In this document: positions 18,765 through 28,093 of the stretch, piece by piece
How the letters are laid out: every line of letters begins with the position of its first letter
Position numbering within the stretch: the first letter of the stretch is position 1
Assembly: GCA_900551755.1 (NCBI GenBank)
Contig: URXK01000004.1
Coordinates: forward strand, 1 to 64,000
DNA length: 64,000 bases
Source: an uncultured Eubacterium sp.
GTDB lineage: Bacteria > Bacillota > Clostridia > Lachnospirales > CAG-274
Direction: 5' to 3'
The notes under the pieces: generated by a model
Databases searched by the model: none
Told to the model about the DNA's origin: nothing
What the model saw: the letters and a program-made list of their open reading frames with translations, nothing else
Program-made: the position numbers and the translations under genes

Positions 18765-19754
18765 CTAAATTTCTTCAACCTTATCTCTAGTCATTAAGTC
18801 ATAAACAGCCTGTTTAACATCTTTGCCTTCATAAAGAACAGTGTTAATTTCGTGAGTAATAGGCATATTAATATTAAGTTTCTTTGAAAGCTCATAAGCT
18901 GCCTTAGCATTGCTTACACCTTCAACAACCATATGAACTTCATCAAGAGCTTCCTTTAAAGTCTTACCTTGACCTAAAAGAATACCAGCCCTTCTATTTC
19001 TTGAGTGCATACTTGTACAAGTAACAATTAAGTCACCTACACCAGCAAGACCAGCAAAAGTTTCTCTCTTTGCACCCATAGCCACACCAAGTCTTGATAT
19101 TTCGTGCAAGCCTCTAGTCATTAATGCAGCCTTAGTATTGTCACCAAAGCCACAGCCATCAGATATACCAGCAGCCAAAGCAATTAAGTTCTTTAAAGCA
19201 CCACCAAGTTCAACACCAACAATATCACTATTAGTATACACTCTAAACATAGGTGTCATAAAAGTATTTTGCACTTCTTCTGCAACACTTACATCTTCTG
19301 AAGCAGCAACAATAGCAGTTGCCATATTTCTACCAACTTCCTCGGCGTGAGATGGACCAGATAAAACAGCTACTCTACACTGAGGAATTTCTTCTTTAAT
19401 AACCTGAGAAAGTCTTAACAATGAACCTTCTTCAAGACCCTTAGCAACATTAACAACAATCTGATTTTCCTTAACAAAAGGAGCAAATCTCTTTGCCATA
19501 TTTCTTACAAACTTAGAAGGAGTTGAAAATACTATCATATCTGCCCAAGTAACATCTTCGTCCTTAGAAGTAATTACAATATCTGAATCAAGCTTAATAC
19601 CTGGCAAAAATTCCTTGTTTTCTCTTTCAGAAAGAATAGCAGCAGCTTCCTCCTCCTTAAAAGACCATAATATAACATTATTGCCAGCTCTCTTAAGCTG
19701 TATAGCTAAAGCTGTTCCCCAGCTACCAGAACCAATAACTGCAACTGTTTTCAT
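18765..19754 (-). CDS. gpsA: NAD(P)H-dependent glycerol-3-phosphate dehydrogenase
   Basis: GpsA reduces dihydroxyacetone phosphate to sn-glycerol-3-phosphate for phospholipid synthesis. The 329-residue protein has the N-terminal nucleotide-binding motif GSGSWGTALA, the motif VAKGLEEG, and the C-terminal helical domain with GGALKNLIALAAGISDGCGFG. It lies 12 bp after plsY, whose product uses the same metabolite, in the conserved der-plsY-gpsA order. Confidence 0.97.
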   Translation of the reverse strand: MKTVAVIGSGSWGTALAIQLKRAGNNVILWSFKEEEAAAILSERENKEFLPGIKLDSDIVITSKDEDVTWADMIVFSTPSKFVRNMAKRFAPFVKENQIVVNVAKGLEEGSLLRLSQVIKEEIPQCRVAVLSGPSHAEEVGRNMATAIVAASEDVSVAEEVQNTFMTPMFRVYTNSDIVGVELGGALKNLIALAAGISDGCGFGDNTKAALMTRGLHEISRLGVAMGAKRETFAGLAGVGDLIVTCTSMHSRNRRAGILLGQGKTLKEALDEVHMVVEGVSNAKAAYELSKKLNINMPITHEINTVLYEGKDVKQAVYDLMTRDKVEEI

Positions 19755-19766
19755 ATAAACACCTCT

Positions 19767-20399
19767 TTAATTTTTCTTAGAACCAAACTTGTTTTCAGTT
19801 CCGTTTAATAATCTTTGAATATTTGATTTGTGCTTAATATATGCAAGTACGCAAAGTACAAACATTAACAATATTTCTTCAATACCAAAACCATAGATAT
19901 TTTTTGTAACAATCATAAGTATTGGATACAACAAAGCCATTGTAAGTGATGCAAGAGAAATATATTTCTTTATTAAAACAATTATAAAACCTACTATGTA
20001 TGTTGCAACAGCAATCTGCCAATTAACGCAGAGCATAAGTCCAAGAGTACAAGCAATACCCTTACCACCTCTAAAGCCAAGATAACAAGGAAAGTTGTGA
20101 CCAAGAACAGCACCTATACCAGCATAAATACCAGGTAAAAGACTTGTACCACTTATAAAACTACCGTCGCCATTAAATATAAGTGAACATACAATATAAG
20201 CTAAAATTATCTTTAAAATATCAATTATAAATACAGCAGCACCTACTTTTTTGCCTAAAATTCTTGTTGTATTTGTAAAACCAGCATTGCCACTGCCCTT
20301 TGTTCTAATATCAATATGACCTATCAATCTGCATAAAATATACGCAGACTGAAAACAGCCAAAACCATAGCCTATTAAAAGGCAAATTATTCTGAACAT
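19767..20399 (-). CDS. plsY: Glycerol-3-phosphate acyltransferase
   Basis: PlsY is a membrane enzyme that transfers an acyl group from acyl-phosphate to glycerol-3-phosphate, the first step of phospholipid synthesis. The 210-residue sequence has about five membrane helices and the conserved loops GSGNAGFTNTTR and HNFPCYLGFRGGKGIA. It sits between der and gpsA, the enzyme that makes its substrate. Confidence 0.96.
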   Translation of the reverse strand: MFRIICLLIGYGFGCFQSAYILCRLIGHIDIRTKGSGNAGFTNTTRILGKKVGAAVFIIDILKIILAYIVCSLIFNGDGSFISGTSLLPGIYAGIGAVLGHNFPCYLGFRGGKGIACTLGLMLCVNWQIAVATYIVGFIIVLIKKYISLASLTMALLYPILMIVTKNIYGFGIEEILLMFVLCVLAYIKHKSNIQRLLNGTENKFGSKKN

Positions 20400-20439
20400 A
20401 AATATTCCTTCTTCCTATTTCTTAATTTAACTTGCAGAA

Positions 20440-21759
20440 CTATTCCTTTCTATTTCTAGCAATAAAGTGAATAGGAGTACCAGTAAATCCAAAGGCATCT
20501 CTTAACTGATTTTCAATATATCTCTTGTAAGAGAAGTGTAAAAGTTCAGTATCATTAACAAAAAGAACAAATGTAGGTGGCTTAACAGACACCTGAGTCA
20601 TATAATAAATTCTGAGAGGTCTACCCTTTTCAGCTGGTGGCTGGTTCATAGCCATTGCTTCAATAAGTACATCATTAAGCATACCTGTTGAAATTCTTAA
20701 TGAATTATTTTCATTTACTGTATTTATAAGGTCAAATAACTTTGTAACTCTCTGACCAGTAGCTGCAGAAATATAAATAATAGGAGCATAAGACAAATAC
20801 TTAAATTCAGACTCAATGTCCTTAGTAAACTTATTCATTGTCTTGTTGTCTTTTTCAATCTTATCCCACTTATTTACTGCAATAATAACAGCCTTACCAG
20901 CCTCGTGAGCAATACCTGCAACCTTAGTATCCTGGTCAGTAATACCTTCCTCGGCATTAATCATCATTATACACACATCAGCTCTTTCAACTGCTGCCAC
21001 AGCTCTAATGATTGAATACTTTTCAATATTTTCCTTAATTTTAGACTTTCTTCTCATACCAGCAGTATCAATAAATACATACTTTTGACCGTTATATTCA
21101 TAGTCAGAGTCAATAGCATCTCTTGTTGTACCTGCAACATCACTAACTATCACTCTTTCCTCGCCTAAAATTCTATTGATTAAAGATGATTTACCAACAT
21201 TAGGCTTACCAATAATAGCAACCTTAATAACATCATCTTCTTCACTATCGTCCTTATCGGCTGGAAAATGCTTAACAACTTCATCAAGCATATCACCAAT
21301 ACCAAGCATCTGACCAGCACTAACGCCAAAAGGTTCGCCTAAGCCAAGCTGATAAAATTCATAAATATCCATTCCATACTTAGCAAGGTCGTCCATTTTA
21401 TTTACAGCAAGTACAATAGGCTTTTTAGACTTTCTTAAAATATTGGCAACCTGCATATCAGCATCTACCATACCAGTCTTAACATCAGCCACAAAAATAA
21501 TAACATCAGCTGACTCAATAGCAATTTCAGCCTGTGCATACATATTTTTAAGCATCATATCATCACTTTCAGGCTCAAGACCACCTGTGTCAATAAGTGT
21601 GAAATGATGATTAAGCCATTCTGCATCAGCATAAATTCTGTCACGAGTTACACCAGGAGTATCTTCTACAATAGATATTCTCTGACCTGCAATTCTGTTA
21701 AAAAGCGTAGACTTACCAACATTAGGTCTGCCTACAATAGCAACTATAGGTTTAGCCAT
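20440..21759 (-). CDS. der: Ribosome assembly GTPase Der (EngA)
   Basis: Der is an essential GTPase for 50S subunit maturation. The 439-residue protein has two consecutive G domains (P-loops GRPNVGKST at residues 10-18 and GKPNVGKSS near 184; DTPGVTR and DVAGTTR switch regions) and a C-terminal KH-like domain. The start is 1 bp after the DUF512 gene. Length and motifs are normal. Confidence 0.97.
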   Translation of the reverse strand: MAKPIVAIVGRPNVGKSTLFNRIAGQRISIVEDTPGVTRDRIYADAEWLNHHFTLIDTGGLEPESDDMMLKNMYAQAEIAIESADVIIFVADVKTGMVDADMQVANILRKSKKPIVLAVNKMDDLAKYGMDIYEFYQLGLGEPFGVSAGQMLGIGDMLDEVVKHFPADKDDSEEDDVIKVAIIGKPNVGKSSLINRILGEERVIVSDVAGTTRDAIDSDYEYNGQKYVFIDTAGMRRKSKIKENIEKYSIIRAVAAVERADVCIMMINAEEGITDQDTKVAGIAHEAGKAVIIAVNKWDKIEKDNKTMNKFTKDIESEFKYLSYAPIIYISAATGQRVTKLFDLINTVNENNSLRISTGMLNDVLIEAMAMNQPPAEKGRPLRIYYMTQVSVKPPTFVLFVNDTELLHFSYKRYIENQLRDAFGFTGTPIHFIARNRKE

Positions 21760-21760
21760 T

Positions 21761-23074
21761 TTAATTTTCCTCCGCTTTTAATATTTCTTTAAATAGTGCA
21801 GCTTCTTCACTTTTTGCTGACACTACCTTTACATTTAATTCCTTTTCTACATCTGACATAGTAACATCATCTAAGAAACAATTTTCGCCTTCTCTAATAG
21901 CACTTTCTGGCACAAATAGAGTTGTTCCAAGTTCTTTATCCTTAAGCTGATTGATTATGTCAGTACCTGTAAGCAAACCACTTACAGTAATAGTTCTGCC
22001 AAAATAATCATTATCTATGGCATAAACATTTATTTTAGTATTAACATACTTTTTCATTATATCACAACTAAGGGAATAAATAAAGTCATAAGCAATTTTT
22101 CCTGTTGCAATGCTTACATTTCTTACCTTATCATCACCCTCAACTGTATTGTAATAGTCATAAAATTCCTTTTTAGTTAATGTAAGCATACCTACACCAT
22201 TTTCATACTGTGGATAGCCTTCATAAAACTCATCATTAGGTGGCTCAATTCCTGCTGTAACATAAAATTCGTCACTTAAAAAGCAAAATCTAGTACCATA
22301 TTCTTTAAGGAATTTTTCTTGCCAAACAGAAACATCTTCTATTATTTTTTTACAATCTTCTCTGTTAAATAACTCAATATCCTCTAAGCCATCTCTATAC
22401 TTTGACTTACCAAAAGGAACTATTGACATACTTCTAGCCGTTGGCAAAAATTCCGATAAATCTCTTATACTTTTTTCAAGGTATTTTCCGTCATTTATAT
22501 TTTTGCACAATACAATCTGAAAATTCATTTCAATATGATTAGCATTTAAAAGCCTTAAATAGTCCATAAGTTTTGTAGCATTAGGATTTTTAAGCATATA
22601 TTTTCTAAGAGCCATATCTGTAGTTTGAACAGATACATTAATTGGTGATAAATGATAGAATATAACTCTTTCAAGGTCTGACTCTTTCATATTAGTAAGG
22701 GTAACATAATTACCCTGCAAAAATGAAAGTCTTGAATCATCATCTTTAAAATAAAGGGATTTTCTCATTCCCTTAGGTAACTGGTCAATAAAGCAGAATA
22801 TACACTTATTAGAACAGCTTCTAGCCTTATCCATAAGTCCAGATTCAAACACAATGCCTAAATCCTCATACTCATCTTTATCAATTTCAAGCAACCATTC
22901 TTCACCGTCTGGCTTTCTTATTCCTACCTCAATATATTCTCCTTGAATCATATATCTATAGTCAAGAACATCTTTAATAGGTGTGTTGTCAATATCTACA
23001 AGCACATCGCCAACTTCAATACCCATTTCTTCAGCAATGCTGTCTTTTTCTACCTTTATAATAACATTTTGCAT
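21761..23074 (-). CDS. DUF512 radical-SAM-like protein with PDZ domain
   Basis: The 437-residue protein starts with a PDZ-like segment ([19 protein letters not shown]). The cysteine cluster C-x3-C-x2-C (CSNKCIFC) follows, as in radical-SAM iron-sulfur enzymes, then [19 protein letters not shown] and the DUF512 C-terminal region ([19 protein letters not shown]). This family is regularly found beside der in Clostridia. Its reaction is unknown to me. Confidence 0.93.
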   Translation of the reverse strand: MQNVIIKVEKDSIAEEMGIEVGDVLVDIDNTPIKDVLDYRYMIQGEYIEVGIRKPDGEEWLLEIDKDEYEDLGIVFESGLMDKARSCSNKCIFCFIDQLPKGMRKSLYFKDDDSRLSFLQGNYVTLTNMKESDLERVIFYHLSPINVSVQTTDMALRKYMLKNPNATKLMDYLRLLNANHIEMNFQIVLCKNINDGKYLEKSIRDLSEFLPTARSMSIVPFGKSKYRDGLEDIELFNREDCKKIIEDVSVWQEKFLKEYGTRFCFLSDEFYVTAGIEPPNDEFYEGYPQYENGVGMLTLTKKEFYDYYNTVEGDDKVRNVSIATGKIAYDFIYSLSCDIMKKYVNTKINVYAIDNDYFGRTITVSGLLTGTDIINQLKDKELGTTLFVPESAIREGENCFLDDVTMSDVEKELNVKVVSAKSEEAALFKEILKAEEN

Positions 23075-23118
23075 TTTATCACTCCATATAAACAGCCTAA
23101 CCGAAACACCTTAAAAAT

Positions 23119-23916
23119 TTAAAGACTTATAAAACCAGCCATTGACCCTCTTTCATTTCCCATTATTCTGTGAGAATAAAATTTGTCAGGGTGGCACATA
23201 GTACAAATTCTGCTGTTTTCAATATTTTCTCTTAAAACACCTGCTCTAACAAGTATTTCCTCATTAATTCCGTGAAGGTCAATATAGTAATGACCTTCAT
23301 TTTCCTTATCAATTTCAATAAAATTATCTGCCCAGTCAAAGGATTTTCTAAAAGCATCTACAACAGGCTGGTCAACCTGAAAACAACACTTTCCAATAGC
23401 TGGTGCTATGCCACAAATAATGTCATTCGTATTACAACCATAATCTTTTTCCATTTTAGCAACAGTTTTAGCTCCTATTGCAAGCACTGTACCTCTCCAA
23501 CCACTATGGCAAATACCAATAACTTTCTTAACAGGGTCATAAAAATAAACAAGAACACAGTCTGCTGAAAATCCAGTTAAAACAACATCTTTACAATTAG
23601 TTATTACGCCATCATAGCCTTCCAGCTCTCTATCTCTAAATAAGCCCTTGCCTCTGTCAGCCTCAGTAACATTTATTATTCTGTCTGTATGAATTTGTCT
23701 TGTCCAAACTGTGTTGTGAGAGTCACAGCCAATAGCATTACAAATTAATCTGTAGTTTTCAATAACATTTTCAACCTTATCCTCTCTCCAGCCTAGGTTC
23801 ATTGACTCATAACAGCCTTCAGAAACACCGCCCTTACGAGTTGAAAAGCAATGCTTTACCCCTTTAAGATTATTAAAAACATAATATTCAATATTGCCCT
23901 TTTTTACTAATTCCAT
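23119..23916 (-). CDS. pgeF: Peptidoglycan editing factor / purine nucleoside phosphorylase, YfiH family
   Basis: The 265-residue protein carries the DUF152 signatures: FSTRKGGVSEGCYESMNLG, HTDRI, VLTGFSADCVLVYFYDP and ICHSGWRGTV, which hold the histidine and cysteine ligands of the zinc site. Family members are described as peptidoglycan editing factors (PgeF) or as multicopper-like purine nucleoside phosphorylases. The sequence does not tell which activity matters here. It lies 9 bp after yraN. Confidence 0.92.
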   Translation of the reverse strand: MELVKKGNIEYYVFNNLKGVKHCFSTRKGGVSEGCYESMNLGWREDKVENVIENYRLICNAIGCDSHNTVWTRQIHTDRIINVTEADRGKGLFRDRELEGYDGVITNCKDVVLTGFSADCVLVYFYDPVKKVIGICHSGWRGTVLAIGAKTVAKMEKDYGCNTNDIICGIAPAIGKCCFQVDQPVVDAFRKSFDWADNFIEIDKENEGHYYIDLHGINEEILVRAGVLRENIENSRICTMCHPDKFYSHRIMGNERGSMAGFISL

Positions 23917-23925
23917 TTTATCACC

Positions 23926-24261
23926 TTAAAAAGCATTTTTAATATGCTCTACCTTTTTGCCTAGTATTTCAATTACATCAAAACGCATATTACAATCCAA
24001 TTTATTTTCAAGAATATACATTTCAGCCGTTCTCTTTATTTGTCTTTGTTTAAAAGGGGTTACAGCCTCTCTTGGCAAGCCTTTGTCAGTATTATTTCTA
24101 TACTTAACTTCAATAAATATAATATAACCACCCTTTTTAGCAATTATATCAATTTCACCAGTTTTGCGTCTGTAATTTCTCTCAAGTATTTTATATAGCC
24201 TTAGTCTTAAATACCTTGTAGCTATATTTTCACCCTTTTGACCTATTTCAACATTATTCAT
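23926..24261 (-). CDS. UPF0102 protein, YraN family
   Basis: The 111-residue protein has a restriction-endonuclease-like fold signature: GEIDIIAKKGGYIIFIEVKYR contains the D and E-x-K of a PD-(D/E)xK core. The KGENIATRYL start is typical. It is commonly adjacent to rnhB, as here (2 bp after it). Its function is unestablished, and a DNA-processing role is inferred from the fold. Confidence 0.92.
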   Translation of the reverse strand: MNNVEIGQKGENIATRYLRLRLYKILERNYRRKTGEIDIIAKKGGYIIFIEVKYRNNTDKGLPREAVTPFKQRQIKRTAEMYILENKLDCNMRFDVIEILGKKVEHIKNAF

Positions 24262-24263
24262 AA

Positions 24264-25028
24264 CTATTCAAAAAATTTATGTGTGAAACTTCTTCTATGT
24301 ATATCACAAAGTCCATATTTTCTTATAGCTTCTTCGTGATATTTAGAGCCATAACCAACATTACTTTCAAAGCCATACTGTGGATATTTTTTAGCATACT
24401 CAACCATCATTCTATCTCTTATTACCTTTGCAATTATACTAGCTGCACCAATAGAGATACTTTTTGCATCACCCTTAATTATAGCCTCTTGTGGTATGTC
24501 AATTTCAGGAATTGTGACAGCATCAACAAGCAACTGTTGAGGCTTAACATTCATATTTTCAATAGCAATTCTCATAGCCTTGTATGTAGCTTGCAAAATA
24601 TTAAGCTGGTCAATTTCATAATTATCTACAATTCCAACTCCAACAGAAATAGCCTTTTCCTTAATAATATCAAATAGCTCCTCTCTCTTTTTTAAAGAAA
24701 GTTTTTTGCTATCATTTATGCCTTCAATTTTACAACCCTTTGGTAATATAACACAAGCTGTCACAACTGGTCCAGCATAAGGACCTCTGCCAACCTCATC
24801 AATACCACCAACATATTCAACACCCATTGATTGATACTTTTTTTCAAACTGAGTAATTAGCTCAAGTCTTTCAAGTTCTTTATTATGAGCGTCTATTTTC
24901 TTAAAAGCACTTTCTATTATTTTAGCAACTCCTGCCCTTTTATCATCACTATATAGCTTAATAAAATCATCAAGATTGTTTAAATCACAATTATTAAATT
25001 CTGCCTTAATTTCTGCAATAGTTTTCAT
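24264..25028 (-). CDS. rnhB: Ribonuclease HII
   Basis: RNase HII removes ribonucleotides from DNA. The 254-residue protein has a short N-terminal helical extension (first 70 residues), then the catalytic GIDEVGRGPYAGP motif, LLVDAVTIP, KGDAKSISIGAASIIAKV and the tail GYGSKYHEEAIRKYG. It is the first gene of a long minus-strand cluster and has its own consensus promoter. Confidence 0.97.
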   Translation of the reverse strand: MKTIAEIKAEFNNCDLNNLDDFIKLYSDDKRAGVAKIIESAFKKIDAHNKELERLELITQFEKKYQSMGVEYVGGIDEVGRGPYAGPVVTACVILPKGCKIEGINDSKKLSLKKREELFDIIKEKAISVGVGIVDNYEIDQLNILQATYKAMRIAIENMNVKPQQLLVDAVTIPEIDIPQEAIIKGDAKSISIGAASIIAKVIRDRMMVEYAKKYPQYGFESNVGYGSKYHEEAIRKYGLCDIHRRSFTHKFFE

Positions 25029-25062
25029 ATCAAATACCCTTTTACATACATATTCAGATTAT

Positions 25063-25091
25063 ATTATACTATAATTTTCTAAAATTTTCAA
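25063..25091 (-). promoter_or_regulatory. Promoter of the rnhB cluster
   Basis: On the minus strand TTGAAA and TATAAT are separated by 17 bp, about 40 bp upstream of the rnhB start. I see no terminator between this point and guaA, so it may drive the whole 11-kb gene array. Confidence 0.7.
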
Positions 25092-25159
25092 TAGCATATA
25101 ATTAACAATTAAATTATAATATCATAAATTACAGTATACATTAAATTGCGGTGAAAACT

Positions 25160-26161
25160 ATGGATATAATAGTTAAAAAAGGAGCAAAACATTCGCCCTT
25201 AGATATAAAATATAACCTAGATATAATTGATAGCCTTGTTATAAAAGATAATTCAAGCAACAACGATATAAAATACGAAAATCCTAAAATCTATGCTCAA
25301 ATAAATAACGCAAAAAAAACTGTACACTGTGATAATAGTCAATATACAGGCAAAAATGTTACAATAGCTTTTTTAGATACAGGCATTTGCTATATACCTG
25401 ACTTTAATGGCAGAATACTTTGTTTTAAGGATTTTATAAACAGTCAACAAAATATTTATGATGATAATGGTCACGGAACTCACGTTGCAGGTATAGCTTC
25501 TAGCAATGGTGCATATAAGGGTGTTGCTCCCAACTCAAATATAATTGCATTAAAAGTATTAAACAGTGACGGTCAAGGAAATGCCTCTGATGTACTAGCT
25601 GGTATACAATGGATAGCTAATAACAAAAACAAATACAACATAAAAATAGCCAACCTATCAATAGGCACAGCAGGTACAATAAAAAACGACCCTCTTGTTG
25701 AGGCAGTTGAAAAACTATGGGATATGGGGATTGTCGTTGTAACTGCCGCTGGTAACAACGGTCCTAGCCCTTGCACAATTTCATCACCTGGTATAAGCCG
25801 AAAAATAATAACAGTTGGCTCATCTGACGATGAAAAATATCACAAAATATTTTCTGGCAGAGGTCCTACAAAAGAATGTATAATTAAGCCTGATATTCTT
25901 GCACCAGGTAGCAACATAACATCTTGCAAATGCCTTACTGGCACATATAAGCAATTAAGCGGAACATCAATGTCAACACCTATAATCAGCGGTGCTGTTG
26001 CCTTACTTTTAGAAAAAACACCAAATCTTAAACCTGACGATGTAAAATATATGCTTAAGCTATCATCAACAAACCTGAATATGCCACCAAATAGACAAGG
26101 CTGGGGGCTTCTTAATATTGAAAAACTTTTAAATATGGAGGCAGTATATGTTAGACATTAA
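25160..26161 (+). CDS. Subtilisin-like serine protease (S8 family), no signal peptide
   Basis: A 333-residue peptidase from the ATG at 25160 (ggtga lies just upstream; a GTG at 25151 is less likely). The catalytic triad is D73 (FLDTGICY), H105 (GHGTHVAG) and S270 (GTSMSTP), with oxyanion N199 (AAGNNGP). The first ~55 residues resemble a short propeptide. No export signal is seen, suggesting an intracellular or sporulation-associated subtilisin. A small membrane-peptide gene overlaps its last 14 bp. Confidence 0.93.
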   Translation: MDIIVKKGAKHSPLDIKYNLDIIDSLVIKDNSSNNDIKYENPKIYAQINNAKKTVHCDNSQYTGKNVTIAFLDTGICYIPDFNGRILCFKDFINSQQNIYDDNGHGTHVAGIASSNGAYKGVAPNSNIIALKVLNSDGQGNASDVLAGIQWIANNKNKYNIKIANLSIGTAGTIKNDPLVEAVEKLWDMGIVVVTAAGNNGPSPCTISSPGISRKIITVGSSDDEKYHKIFSGRGPTKECIIKPDILAPGSNITSCKCLTGTYKQLSGTSMSTPIISGAVALLLEKTPNLKPDDVKYMLKLSSTNLNMPPNRQGWGLLNIEKLLNMEAVYVRH

Positions 26162-26291
26162 TTATGATAAATCAATACATCGAGATGGTATATATGATGT
26201 TGATGAAAGCTGTAAAATTAAAACAACTGAGGTAACAAACAATGATAGTTTTGTATTTGTTATATTAGCAATATTTGTTTTAATAAGATAG
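26148..26291 (+). CDS. 47-residue peptide with hydrophobic C-terminal tail
   Basis: The ATG at 26148 is preceded by atggagg at the proper distance and lies inside the end of the protease gene in another frame. The peptide starts MLDINYDKSIHRDG, has one cysteine, and ends in a membrane-like tail (SFVFVILAIFVLIR). The tail recalls short clostridial proteins that end with a serine followed by a run of Phe/Leu/Ile/Val. The overlap suggests coupled translation with the protease. The function is unknown to me. Confidence 0.6.
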   Translation: MLDINYDKSIHRDGIYDVDESCKIKTTEVTNNDSFVFVILAIFVLIR

Positions 26292-26298
26292 ACAAAAA

Positions 26299-26323
26299 GA
26301 AACGGCATAAAATATGCCGTTTC
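26299..26323. terminator. Bidirectional terminator
   Basis: A perfect 11-bp stem (gaaacggcata / tatgccgtttc) with a 3-nt loop sits between the converging protease/peptide pair and the 454-residue secreted-protein gene. The flanks are A-rich on the left and mixed on the right. Confidence 0.8.
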
Positions 26324-26333
26324 AAAATAGAGT

Positions 26334-27698
26334 TTACTTATTAATAGTTACATCAATACTATAAATACCAATGTTATCACTTGAATAAATATAGTAAGTG
26401 CCAGCCTTTTCAATATTATATTCTAAAACAGTTGGAGTAGCTACAGACTTATTAGTTCTAACATCAACCTTGCAAGTAACACTAGCTAAATCTCTAACAC
26501 CGTCAGAAATAATACATTTTCTATTTTTGTCTTTTGTACTACCAGTAGCTGCAACAACCTTAACACTAGCAGGGCCAGTTGTTGTAAACTTAATTGCTCT
26601 CTTGCTTGCACTACCTGTACCATTAGTCTTTATTTTCTTAGTATAAACAACATTATCAATCTTTTCATTTGATTCTTCAACAGTTAAAGGACTAGCATCA
26701 GTATTTACAGTAAAGTAAGCACCAATTACCTTATCATTTATTAAGTCGCCTATTGACAAATCATTTACATTTAAACTTGCCTTATCATCAATCTTAGGAG
26801 CAATAACCTTTTTCTCTAAGTCAATAACTTGGCCACTAAGGTCAGATGCTAATGTAATATTATTAATAGAACCACCAAAATAATCAGCTGTACCATCAAC
26901 AACAACATTTACAGTTTCAGTATTACCAATTTTCTTAAACTTGAAATTACCCATTTTATCAGTAATTACAGTTTCTTTTGTAACATAAGAGCTATCCTGT
27001 AACTTAACAGTAACACCGCCTCTTAAAGCACCATTAACCTTAACAGAGCCAGACAAAGTATAATAAGCTGTTGATTTTGCTCTTTCAGCTATCTTCATAC
27101 CAAGTAAAGCCGTTTTAGAATTATTTACATAAATAACAATAGGCTTATTAGCTGTTACTTCAATATTAATTGGGTCGAAAGTTATAGCTTCATTATATCC
27201 GTGAACATCATAAGCTGTATAGTCCTTTAAATTTTTAATAGTATAAACGCCATTGCCATTATTAGTTAGCTTATCATATAATCTTATAGAGTCAGTTTTA
27301 GTTGAGTCAGAACCACTGTTAATAGCATATATGCTTAAAGTACCTGTTACCTTTGGGAGCATAACAAAATACTTAGACGCCAATTCCATACCCTTATTAT
27401 CCAAAACTTTATCAGACTCAATAGTGTAAATATCCTTGCCTTCAAGACCAGCAACATTGCCAGTATCACTAACAAAATTATCAGAAAAATTACTCTTAGC
27501 ATCTTTTCTAATACTATAGCTCTTTGTAATACCTGTAAAACTGCCGTCCATACCAAAAACAGATGGTACAGTAGCTTCACTAGACCTCCACATATTGTCA
27601 GATGCACTTACAGTTGTTACTAAACTAATTGACAAACTAGCAACAGTCAATGCTGTAGCTAGTGTACAGCTAATAAATTTTTTAAGCAATAATTTCAT
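26334..27698 (-). CDS. Secreted beta-sandwich protein, paralogue A
   Basis: The 454-residue protein has a signal peptide (about 1-33, cut near VSA/SDN). Next is a beta-rich domain of about 170 residues. A carboxypeptidase-regulatory-like domain follows (YYTLSGSVKVNGALRGGVTVKL ... TDKMGNFKFKKIGNTETVNVVV). The C-terminal jelly-roll-like module (KRAIKFTTTGPASVKVVAATGS ... AGTYYIYSSDNIGIYSIDV) resembles end modules of clostridial pectate lyases. The last two domains align clearly with the 517-residue protein upstream. No catalytic site, LPxTG motif or membrane anchor is seen. A role in binding or surface structure is inferred. It has its own promoter. Confidence 0.75.
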   Translation of the reverse strand: MKLLLKKFISCTLATALTVASLSISLVTTVSASDNMWRSSEATVPSVFGMDGSFTGITKSYSIRKDAKSNFSDNFVSDTGNVAGLEGKDIYTIESDKVLDNKGMELASKYFVMLPKVTGTLSIYAINSGSDSTKTDSIRLYDKLTNNGNGVYTIKNLKDYTAYDVHGYNEAITFDPINIEVTANKPIVIYVNNSKTALLGMKIAERAKSTAYYTLSGSVKVNGALRGGVTVKLQDSSYVTKETVITDKMGNFKFKKIGNTETVNVVVDGTADYFGGSINNITLASDLSGQVIDLEKKVIAPKIDDKASLNVNDLSIGDLINDKVIGAYFTVNTDASPLTVEESNEKIDNVVYTKKIKTNGTGSASKRAIKFTTTGPASVKVVAATGSTKDKNRKCIISDGVRDLASVTCKVDVRTNKSVATPTVLEYNIEKAGTYYIYSSDNIGIYSIDVTINK

Positions 27699-27746
27699 AA
27701 AAACCCCTACCTTTCATAAAATATTTCACAATTTATTTATACAATA

Positions 27747-27775
27747 ATTATATCATTATTATATACTTTTTTCAA
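27747..27775 (-). promoter_or_regulatory. Promoter of secreted paralogue A
   Basis: On the minus strand TTGAAA and TATAAT are separated by 17 bp, about 50 bp before the ATG at 27698. It is the same architecture as the promoter of paralogue B at 29696-29724. Confidence 0.65.
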
Positions 27776-27867
27776 TTTGATTGTTAAATATTTTACAATT
27801 TTATGTACTTTTAACAATTCACAGCATATACTATTATACAAATTAACGATATTCAATATACAACAAA

Positions 27868-27895
27868 GGAGCATAAGCAATTAAGCCTACGCTCC
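27868..27895 (-). terminator. Probable terminator after the 52-residue peptide gene
   Basis: An 11-bp stem with two mismatches (ggagcataagc / gcctacgctcc) and a 6-nt loop lies 30 bp after the peptide gene. The following T-run is short, so confidence is moderate. Confidence 0.5.
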
Positions 27896-27926
27896 CTTAA
27901 AATATTATTATTAGAAGGTTTATATA

Positions 27927-28085
27927 TTAGAAATTAACACCCTTAGTAAAGTCAATATCAGAGTAGCTTTTCTTCTTCATAGATGTGGACATCTGAAGAT
28001 TGTTAGAACTAAGTGATATTACATCGTTAGCCTCAAAAGAGGTAATATTTAATTCTGGTTTATTATAATCTTTTCTCATTTTCAT
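27927..28085 (-). CDS. 52-residue peptide encoded with secreted paralogue B
   Basis: The ATG at 28085 follows a strong RBS (gggaggtat), and the frame starts 8 bp after the stop of the 517-residue gene, so the two are one transcript. The product starts MKMRKDYNKPELNITSF, continues EANDVISLSSNN and ends DFTKGVNF. The pattern K-P-E-[LI]-x-[IV]-x-x-F-x-x-x-D-[VI]-I-x-x-S is shared by many short uncharacterised Clostridia peptides. There is no cysteine and no membrane segment. It could be a secreted signal, a modified peptide precursor or a small regulator. Nothing in the sequence decides among these. Confidence 0.7.
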   Translation of the reverse strand: MKMRKDYNKPELNITSFEANDVISLSSNNLQMSTSMKKKSYSDIDFTKGVNF

Positions 28086-28093
28086 ATACCTCC

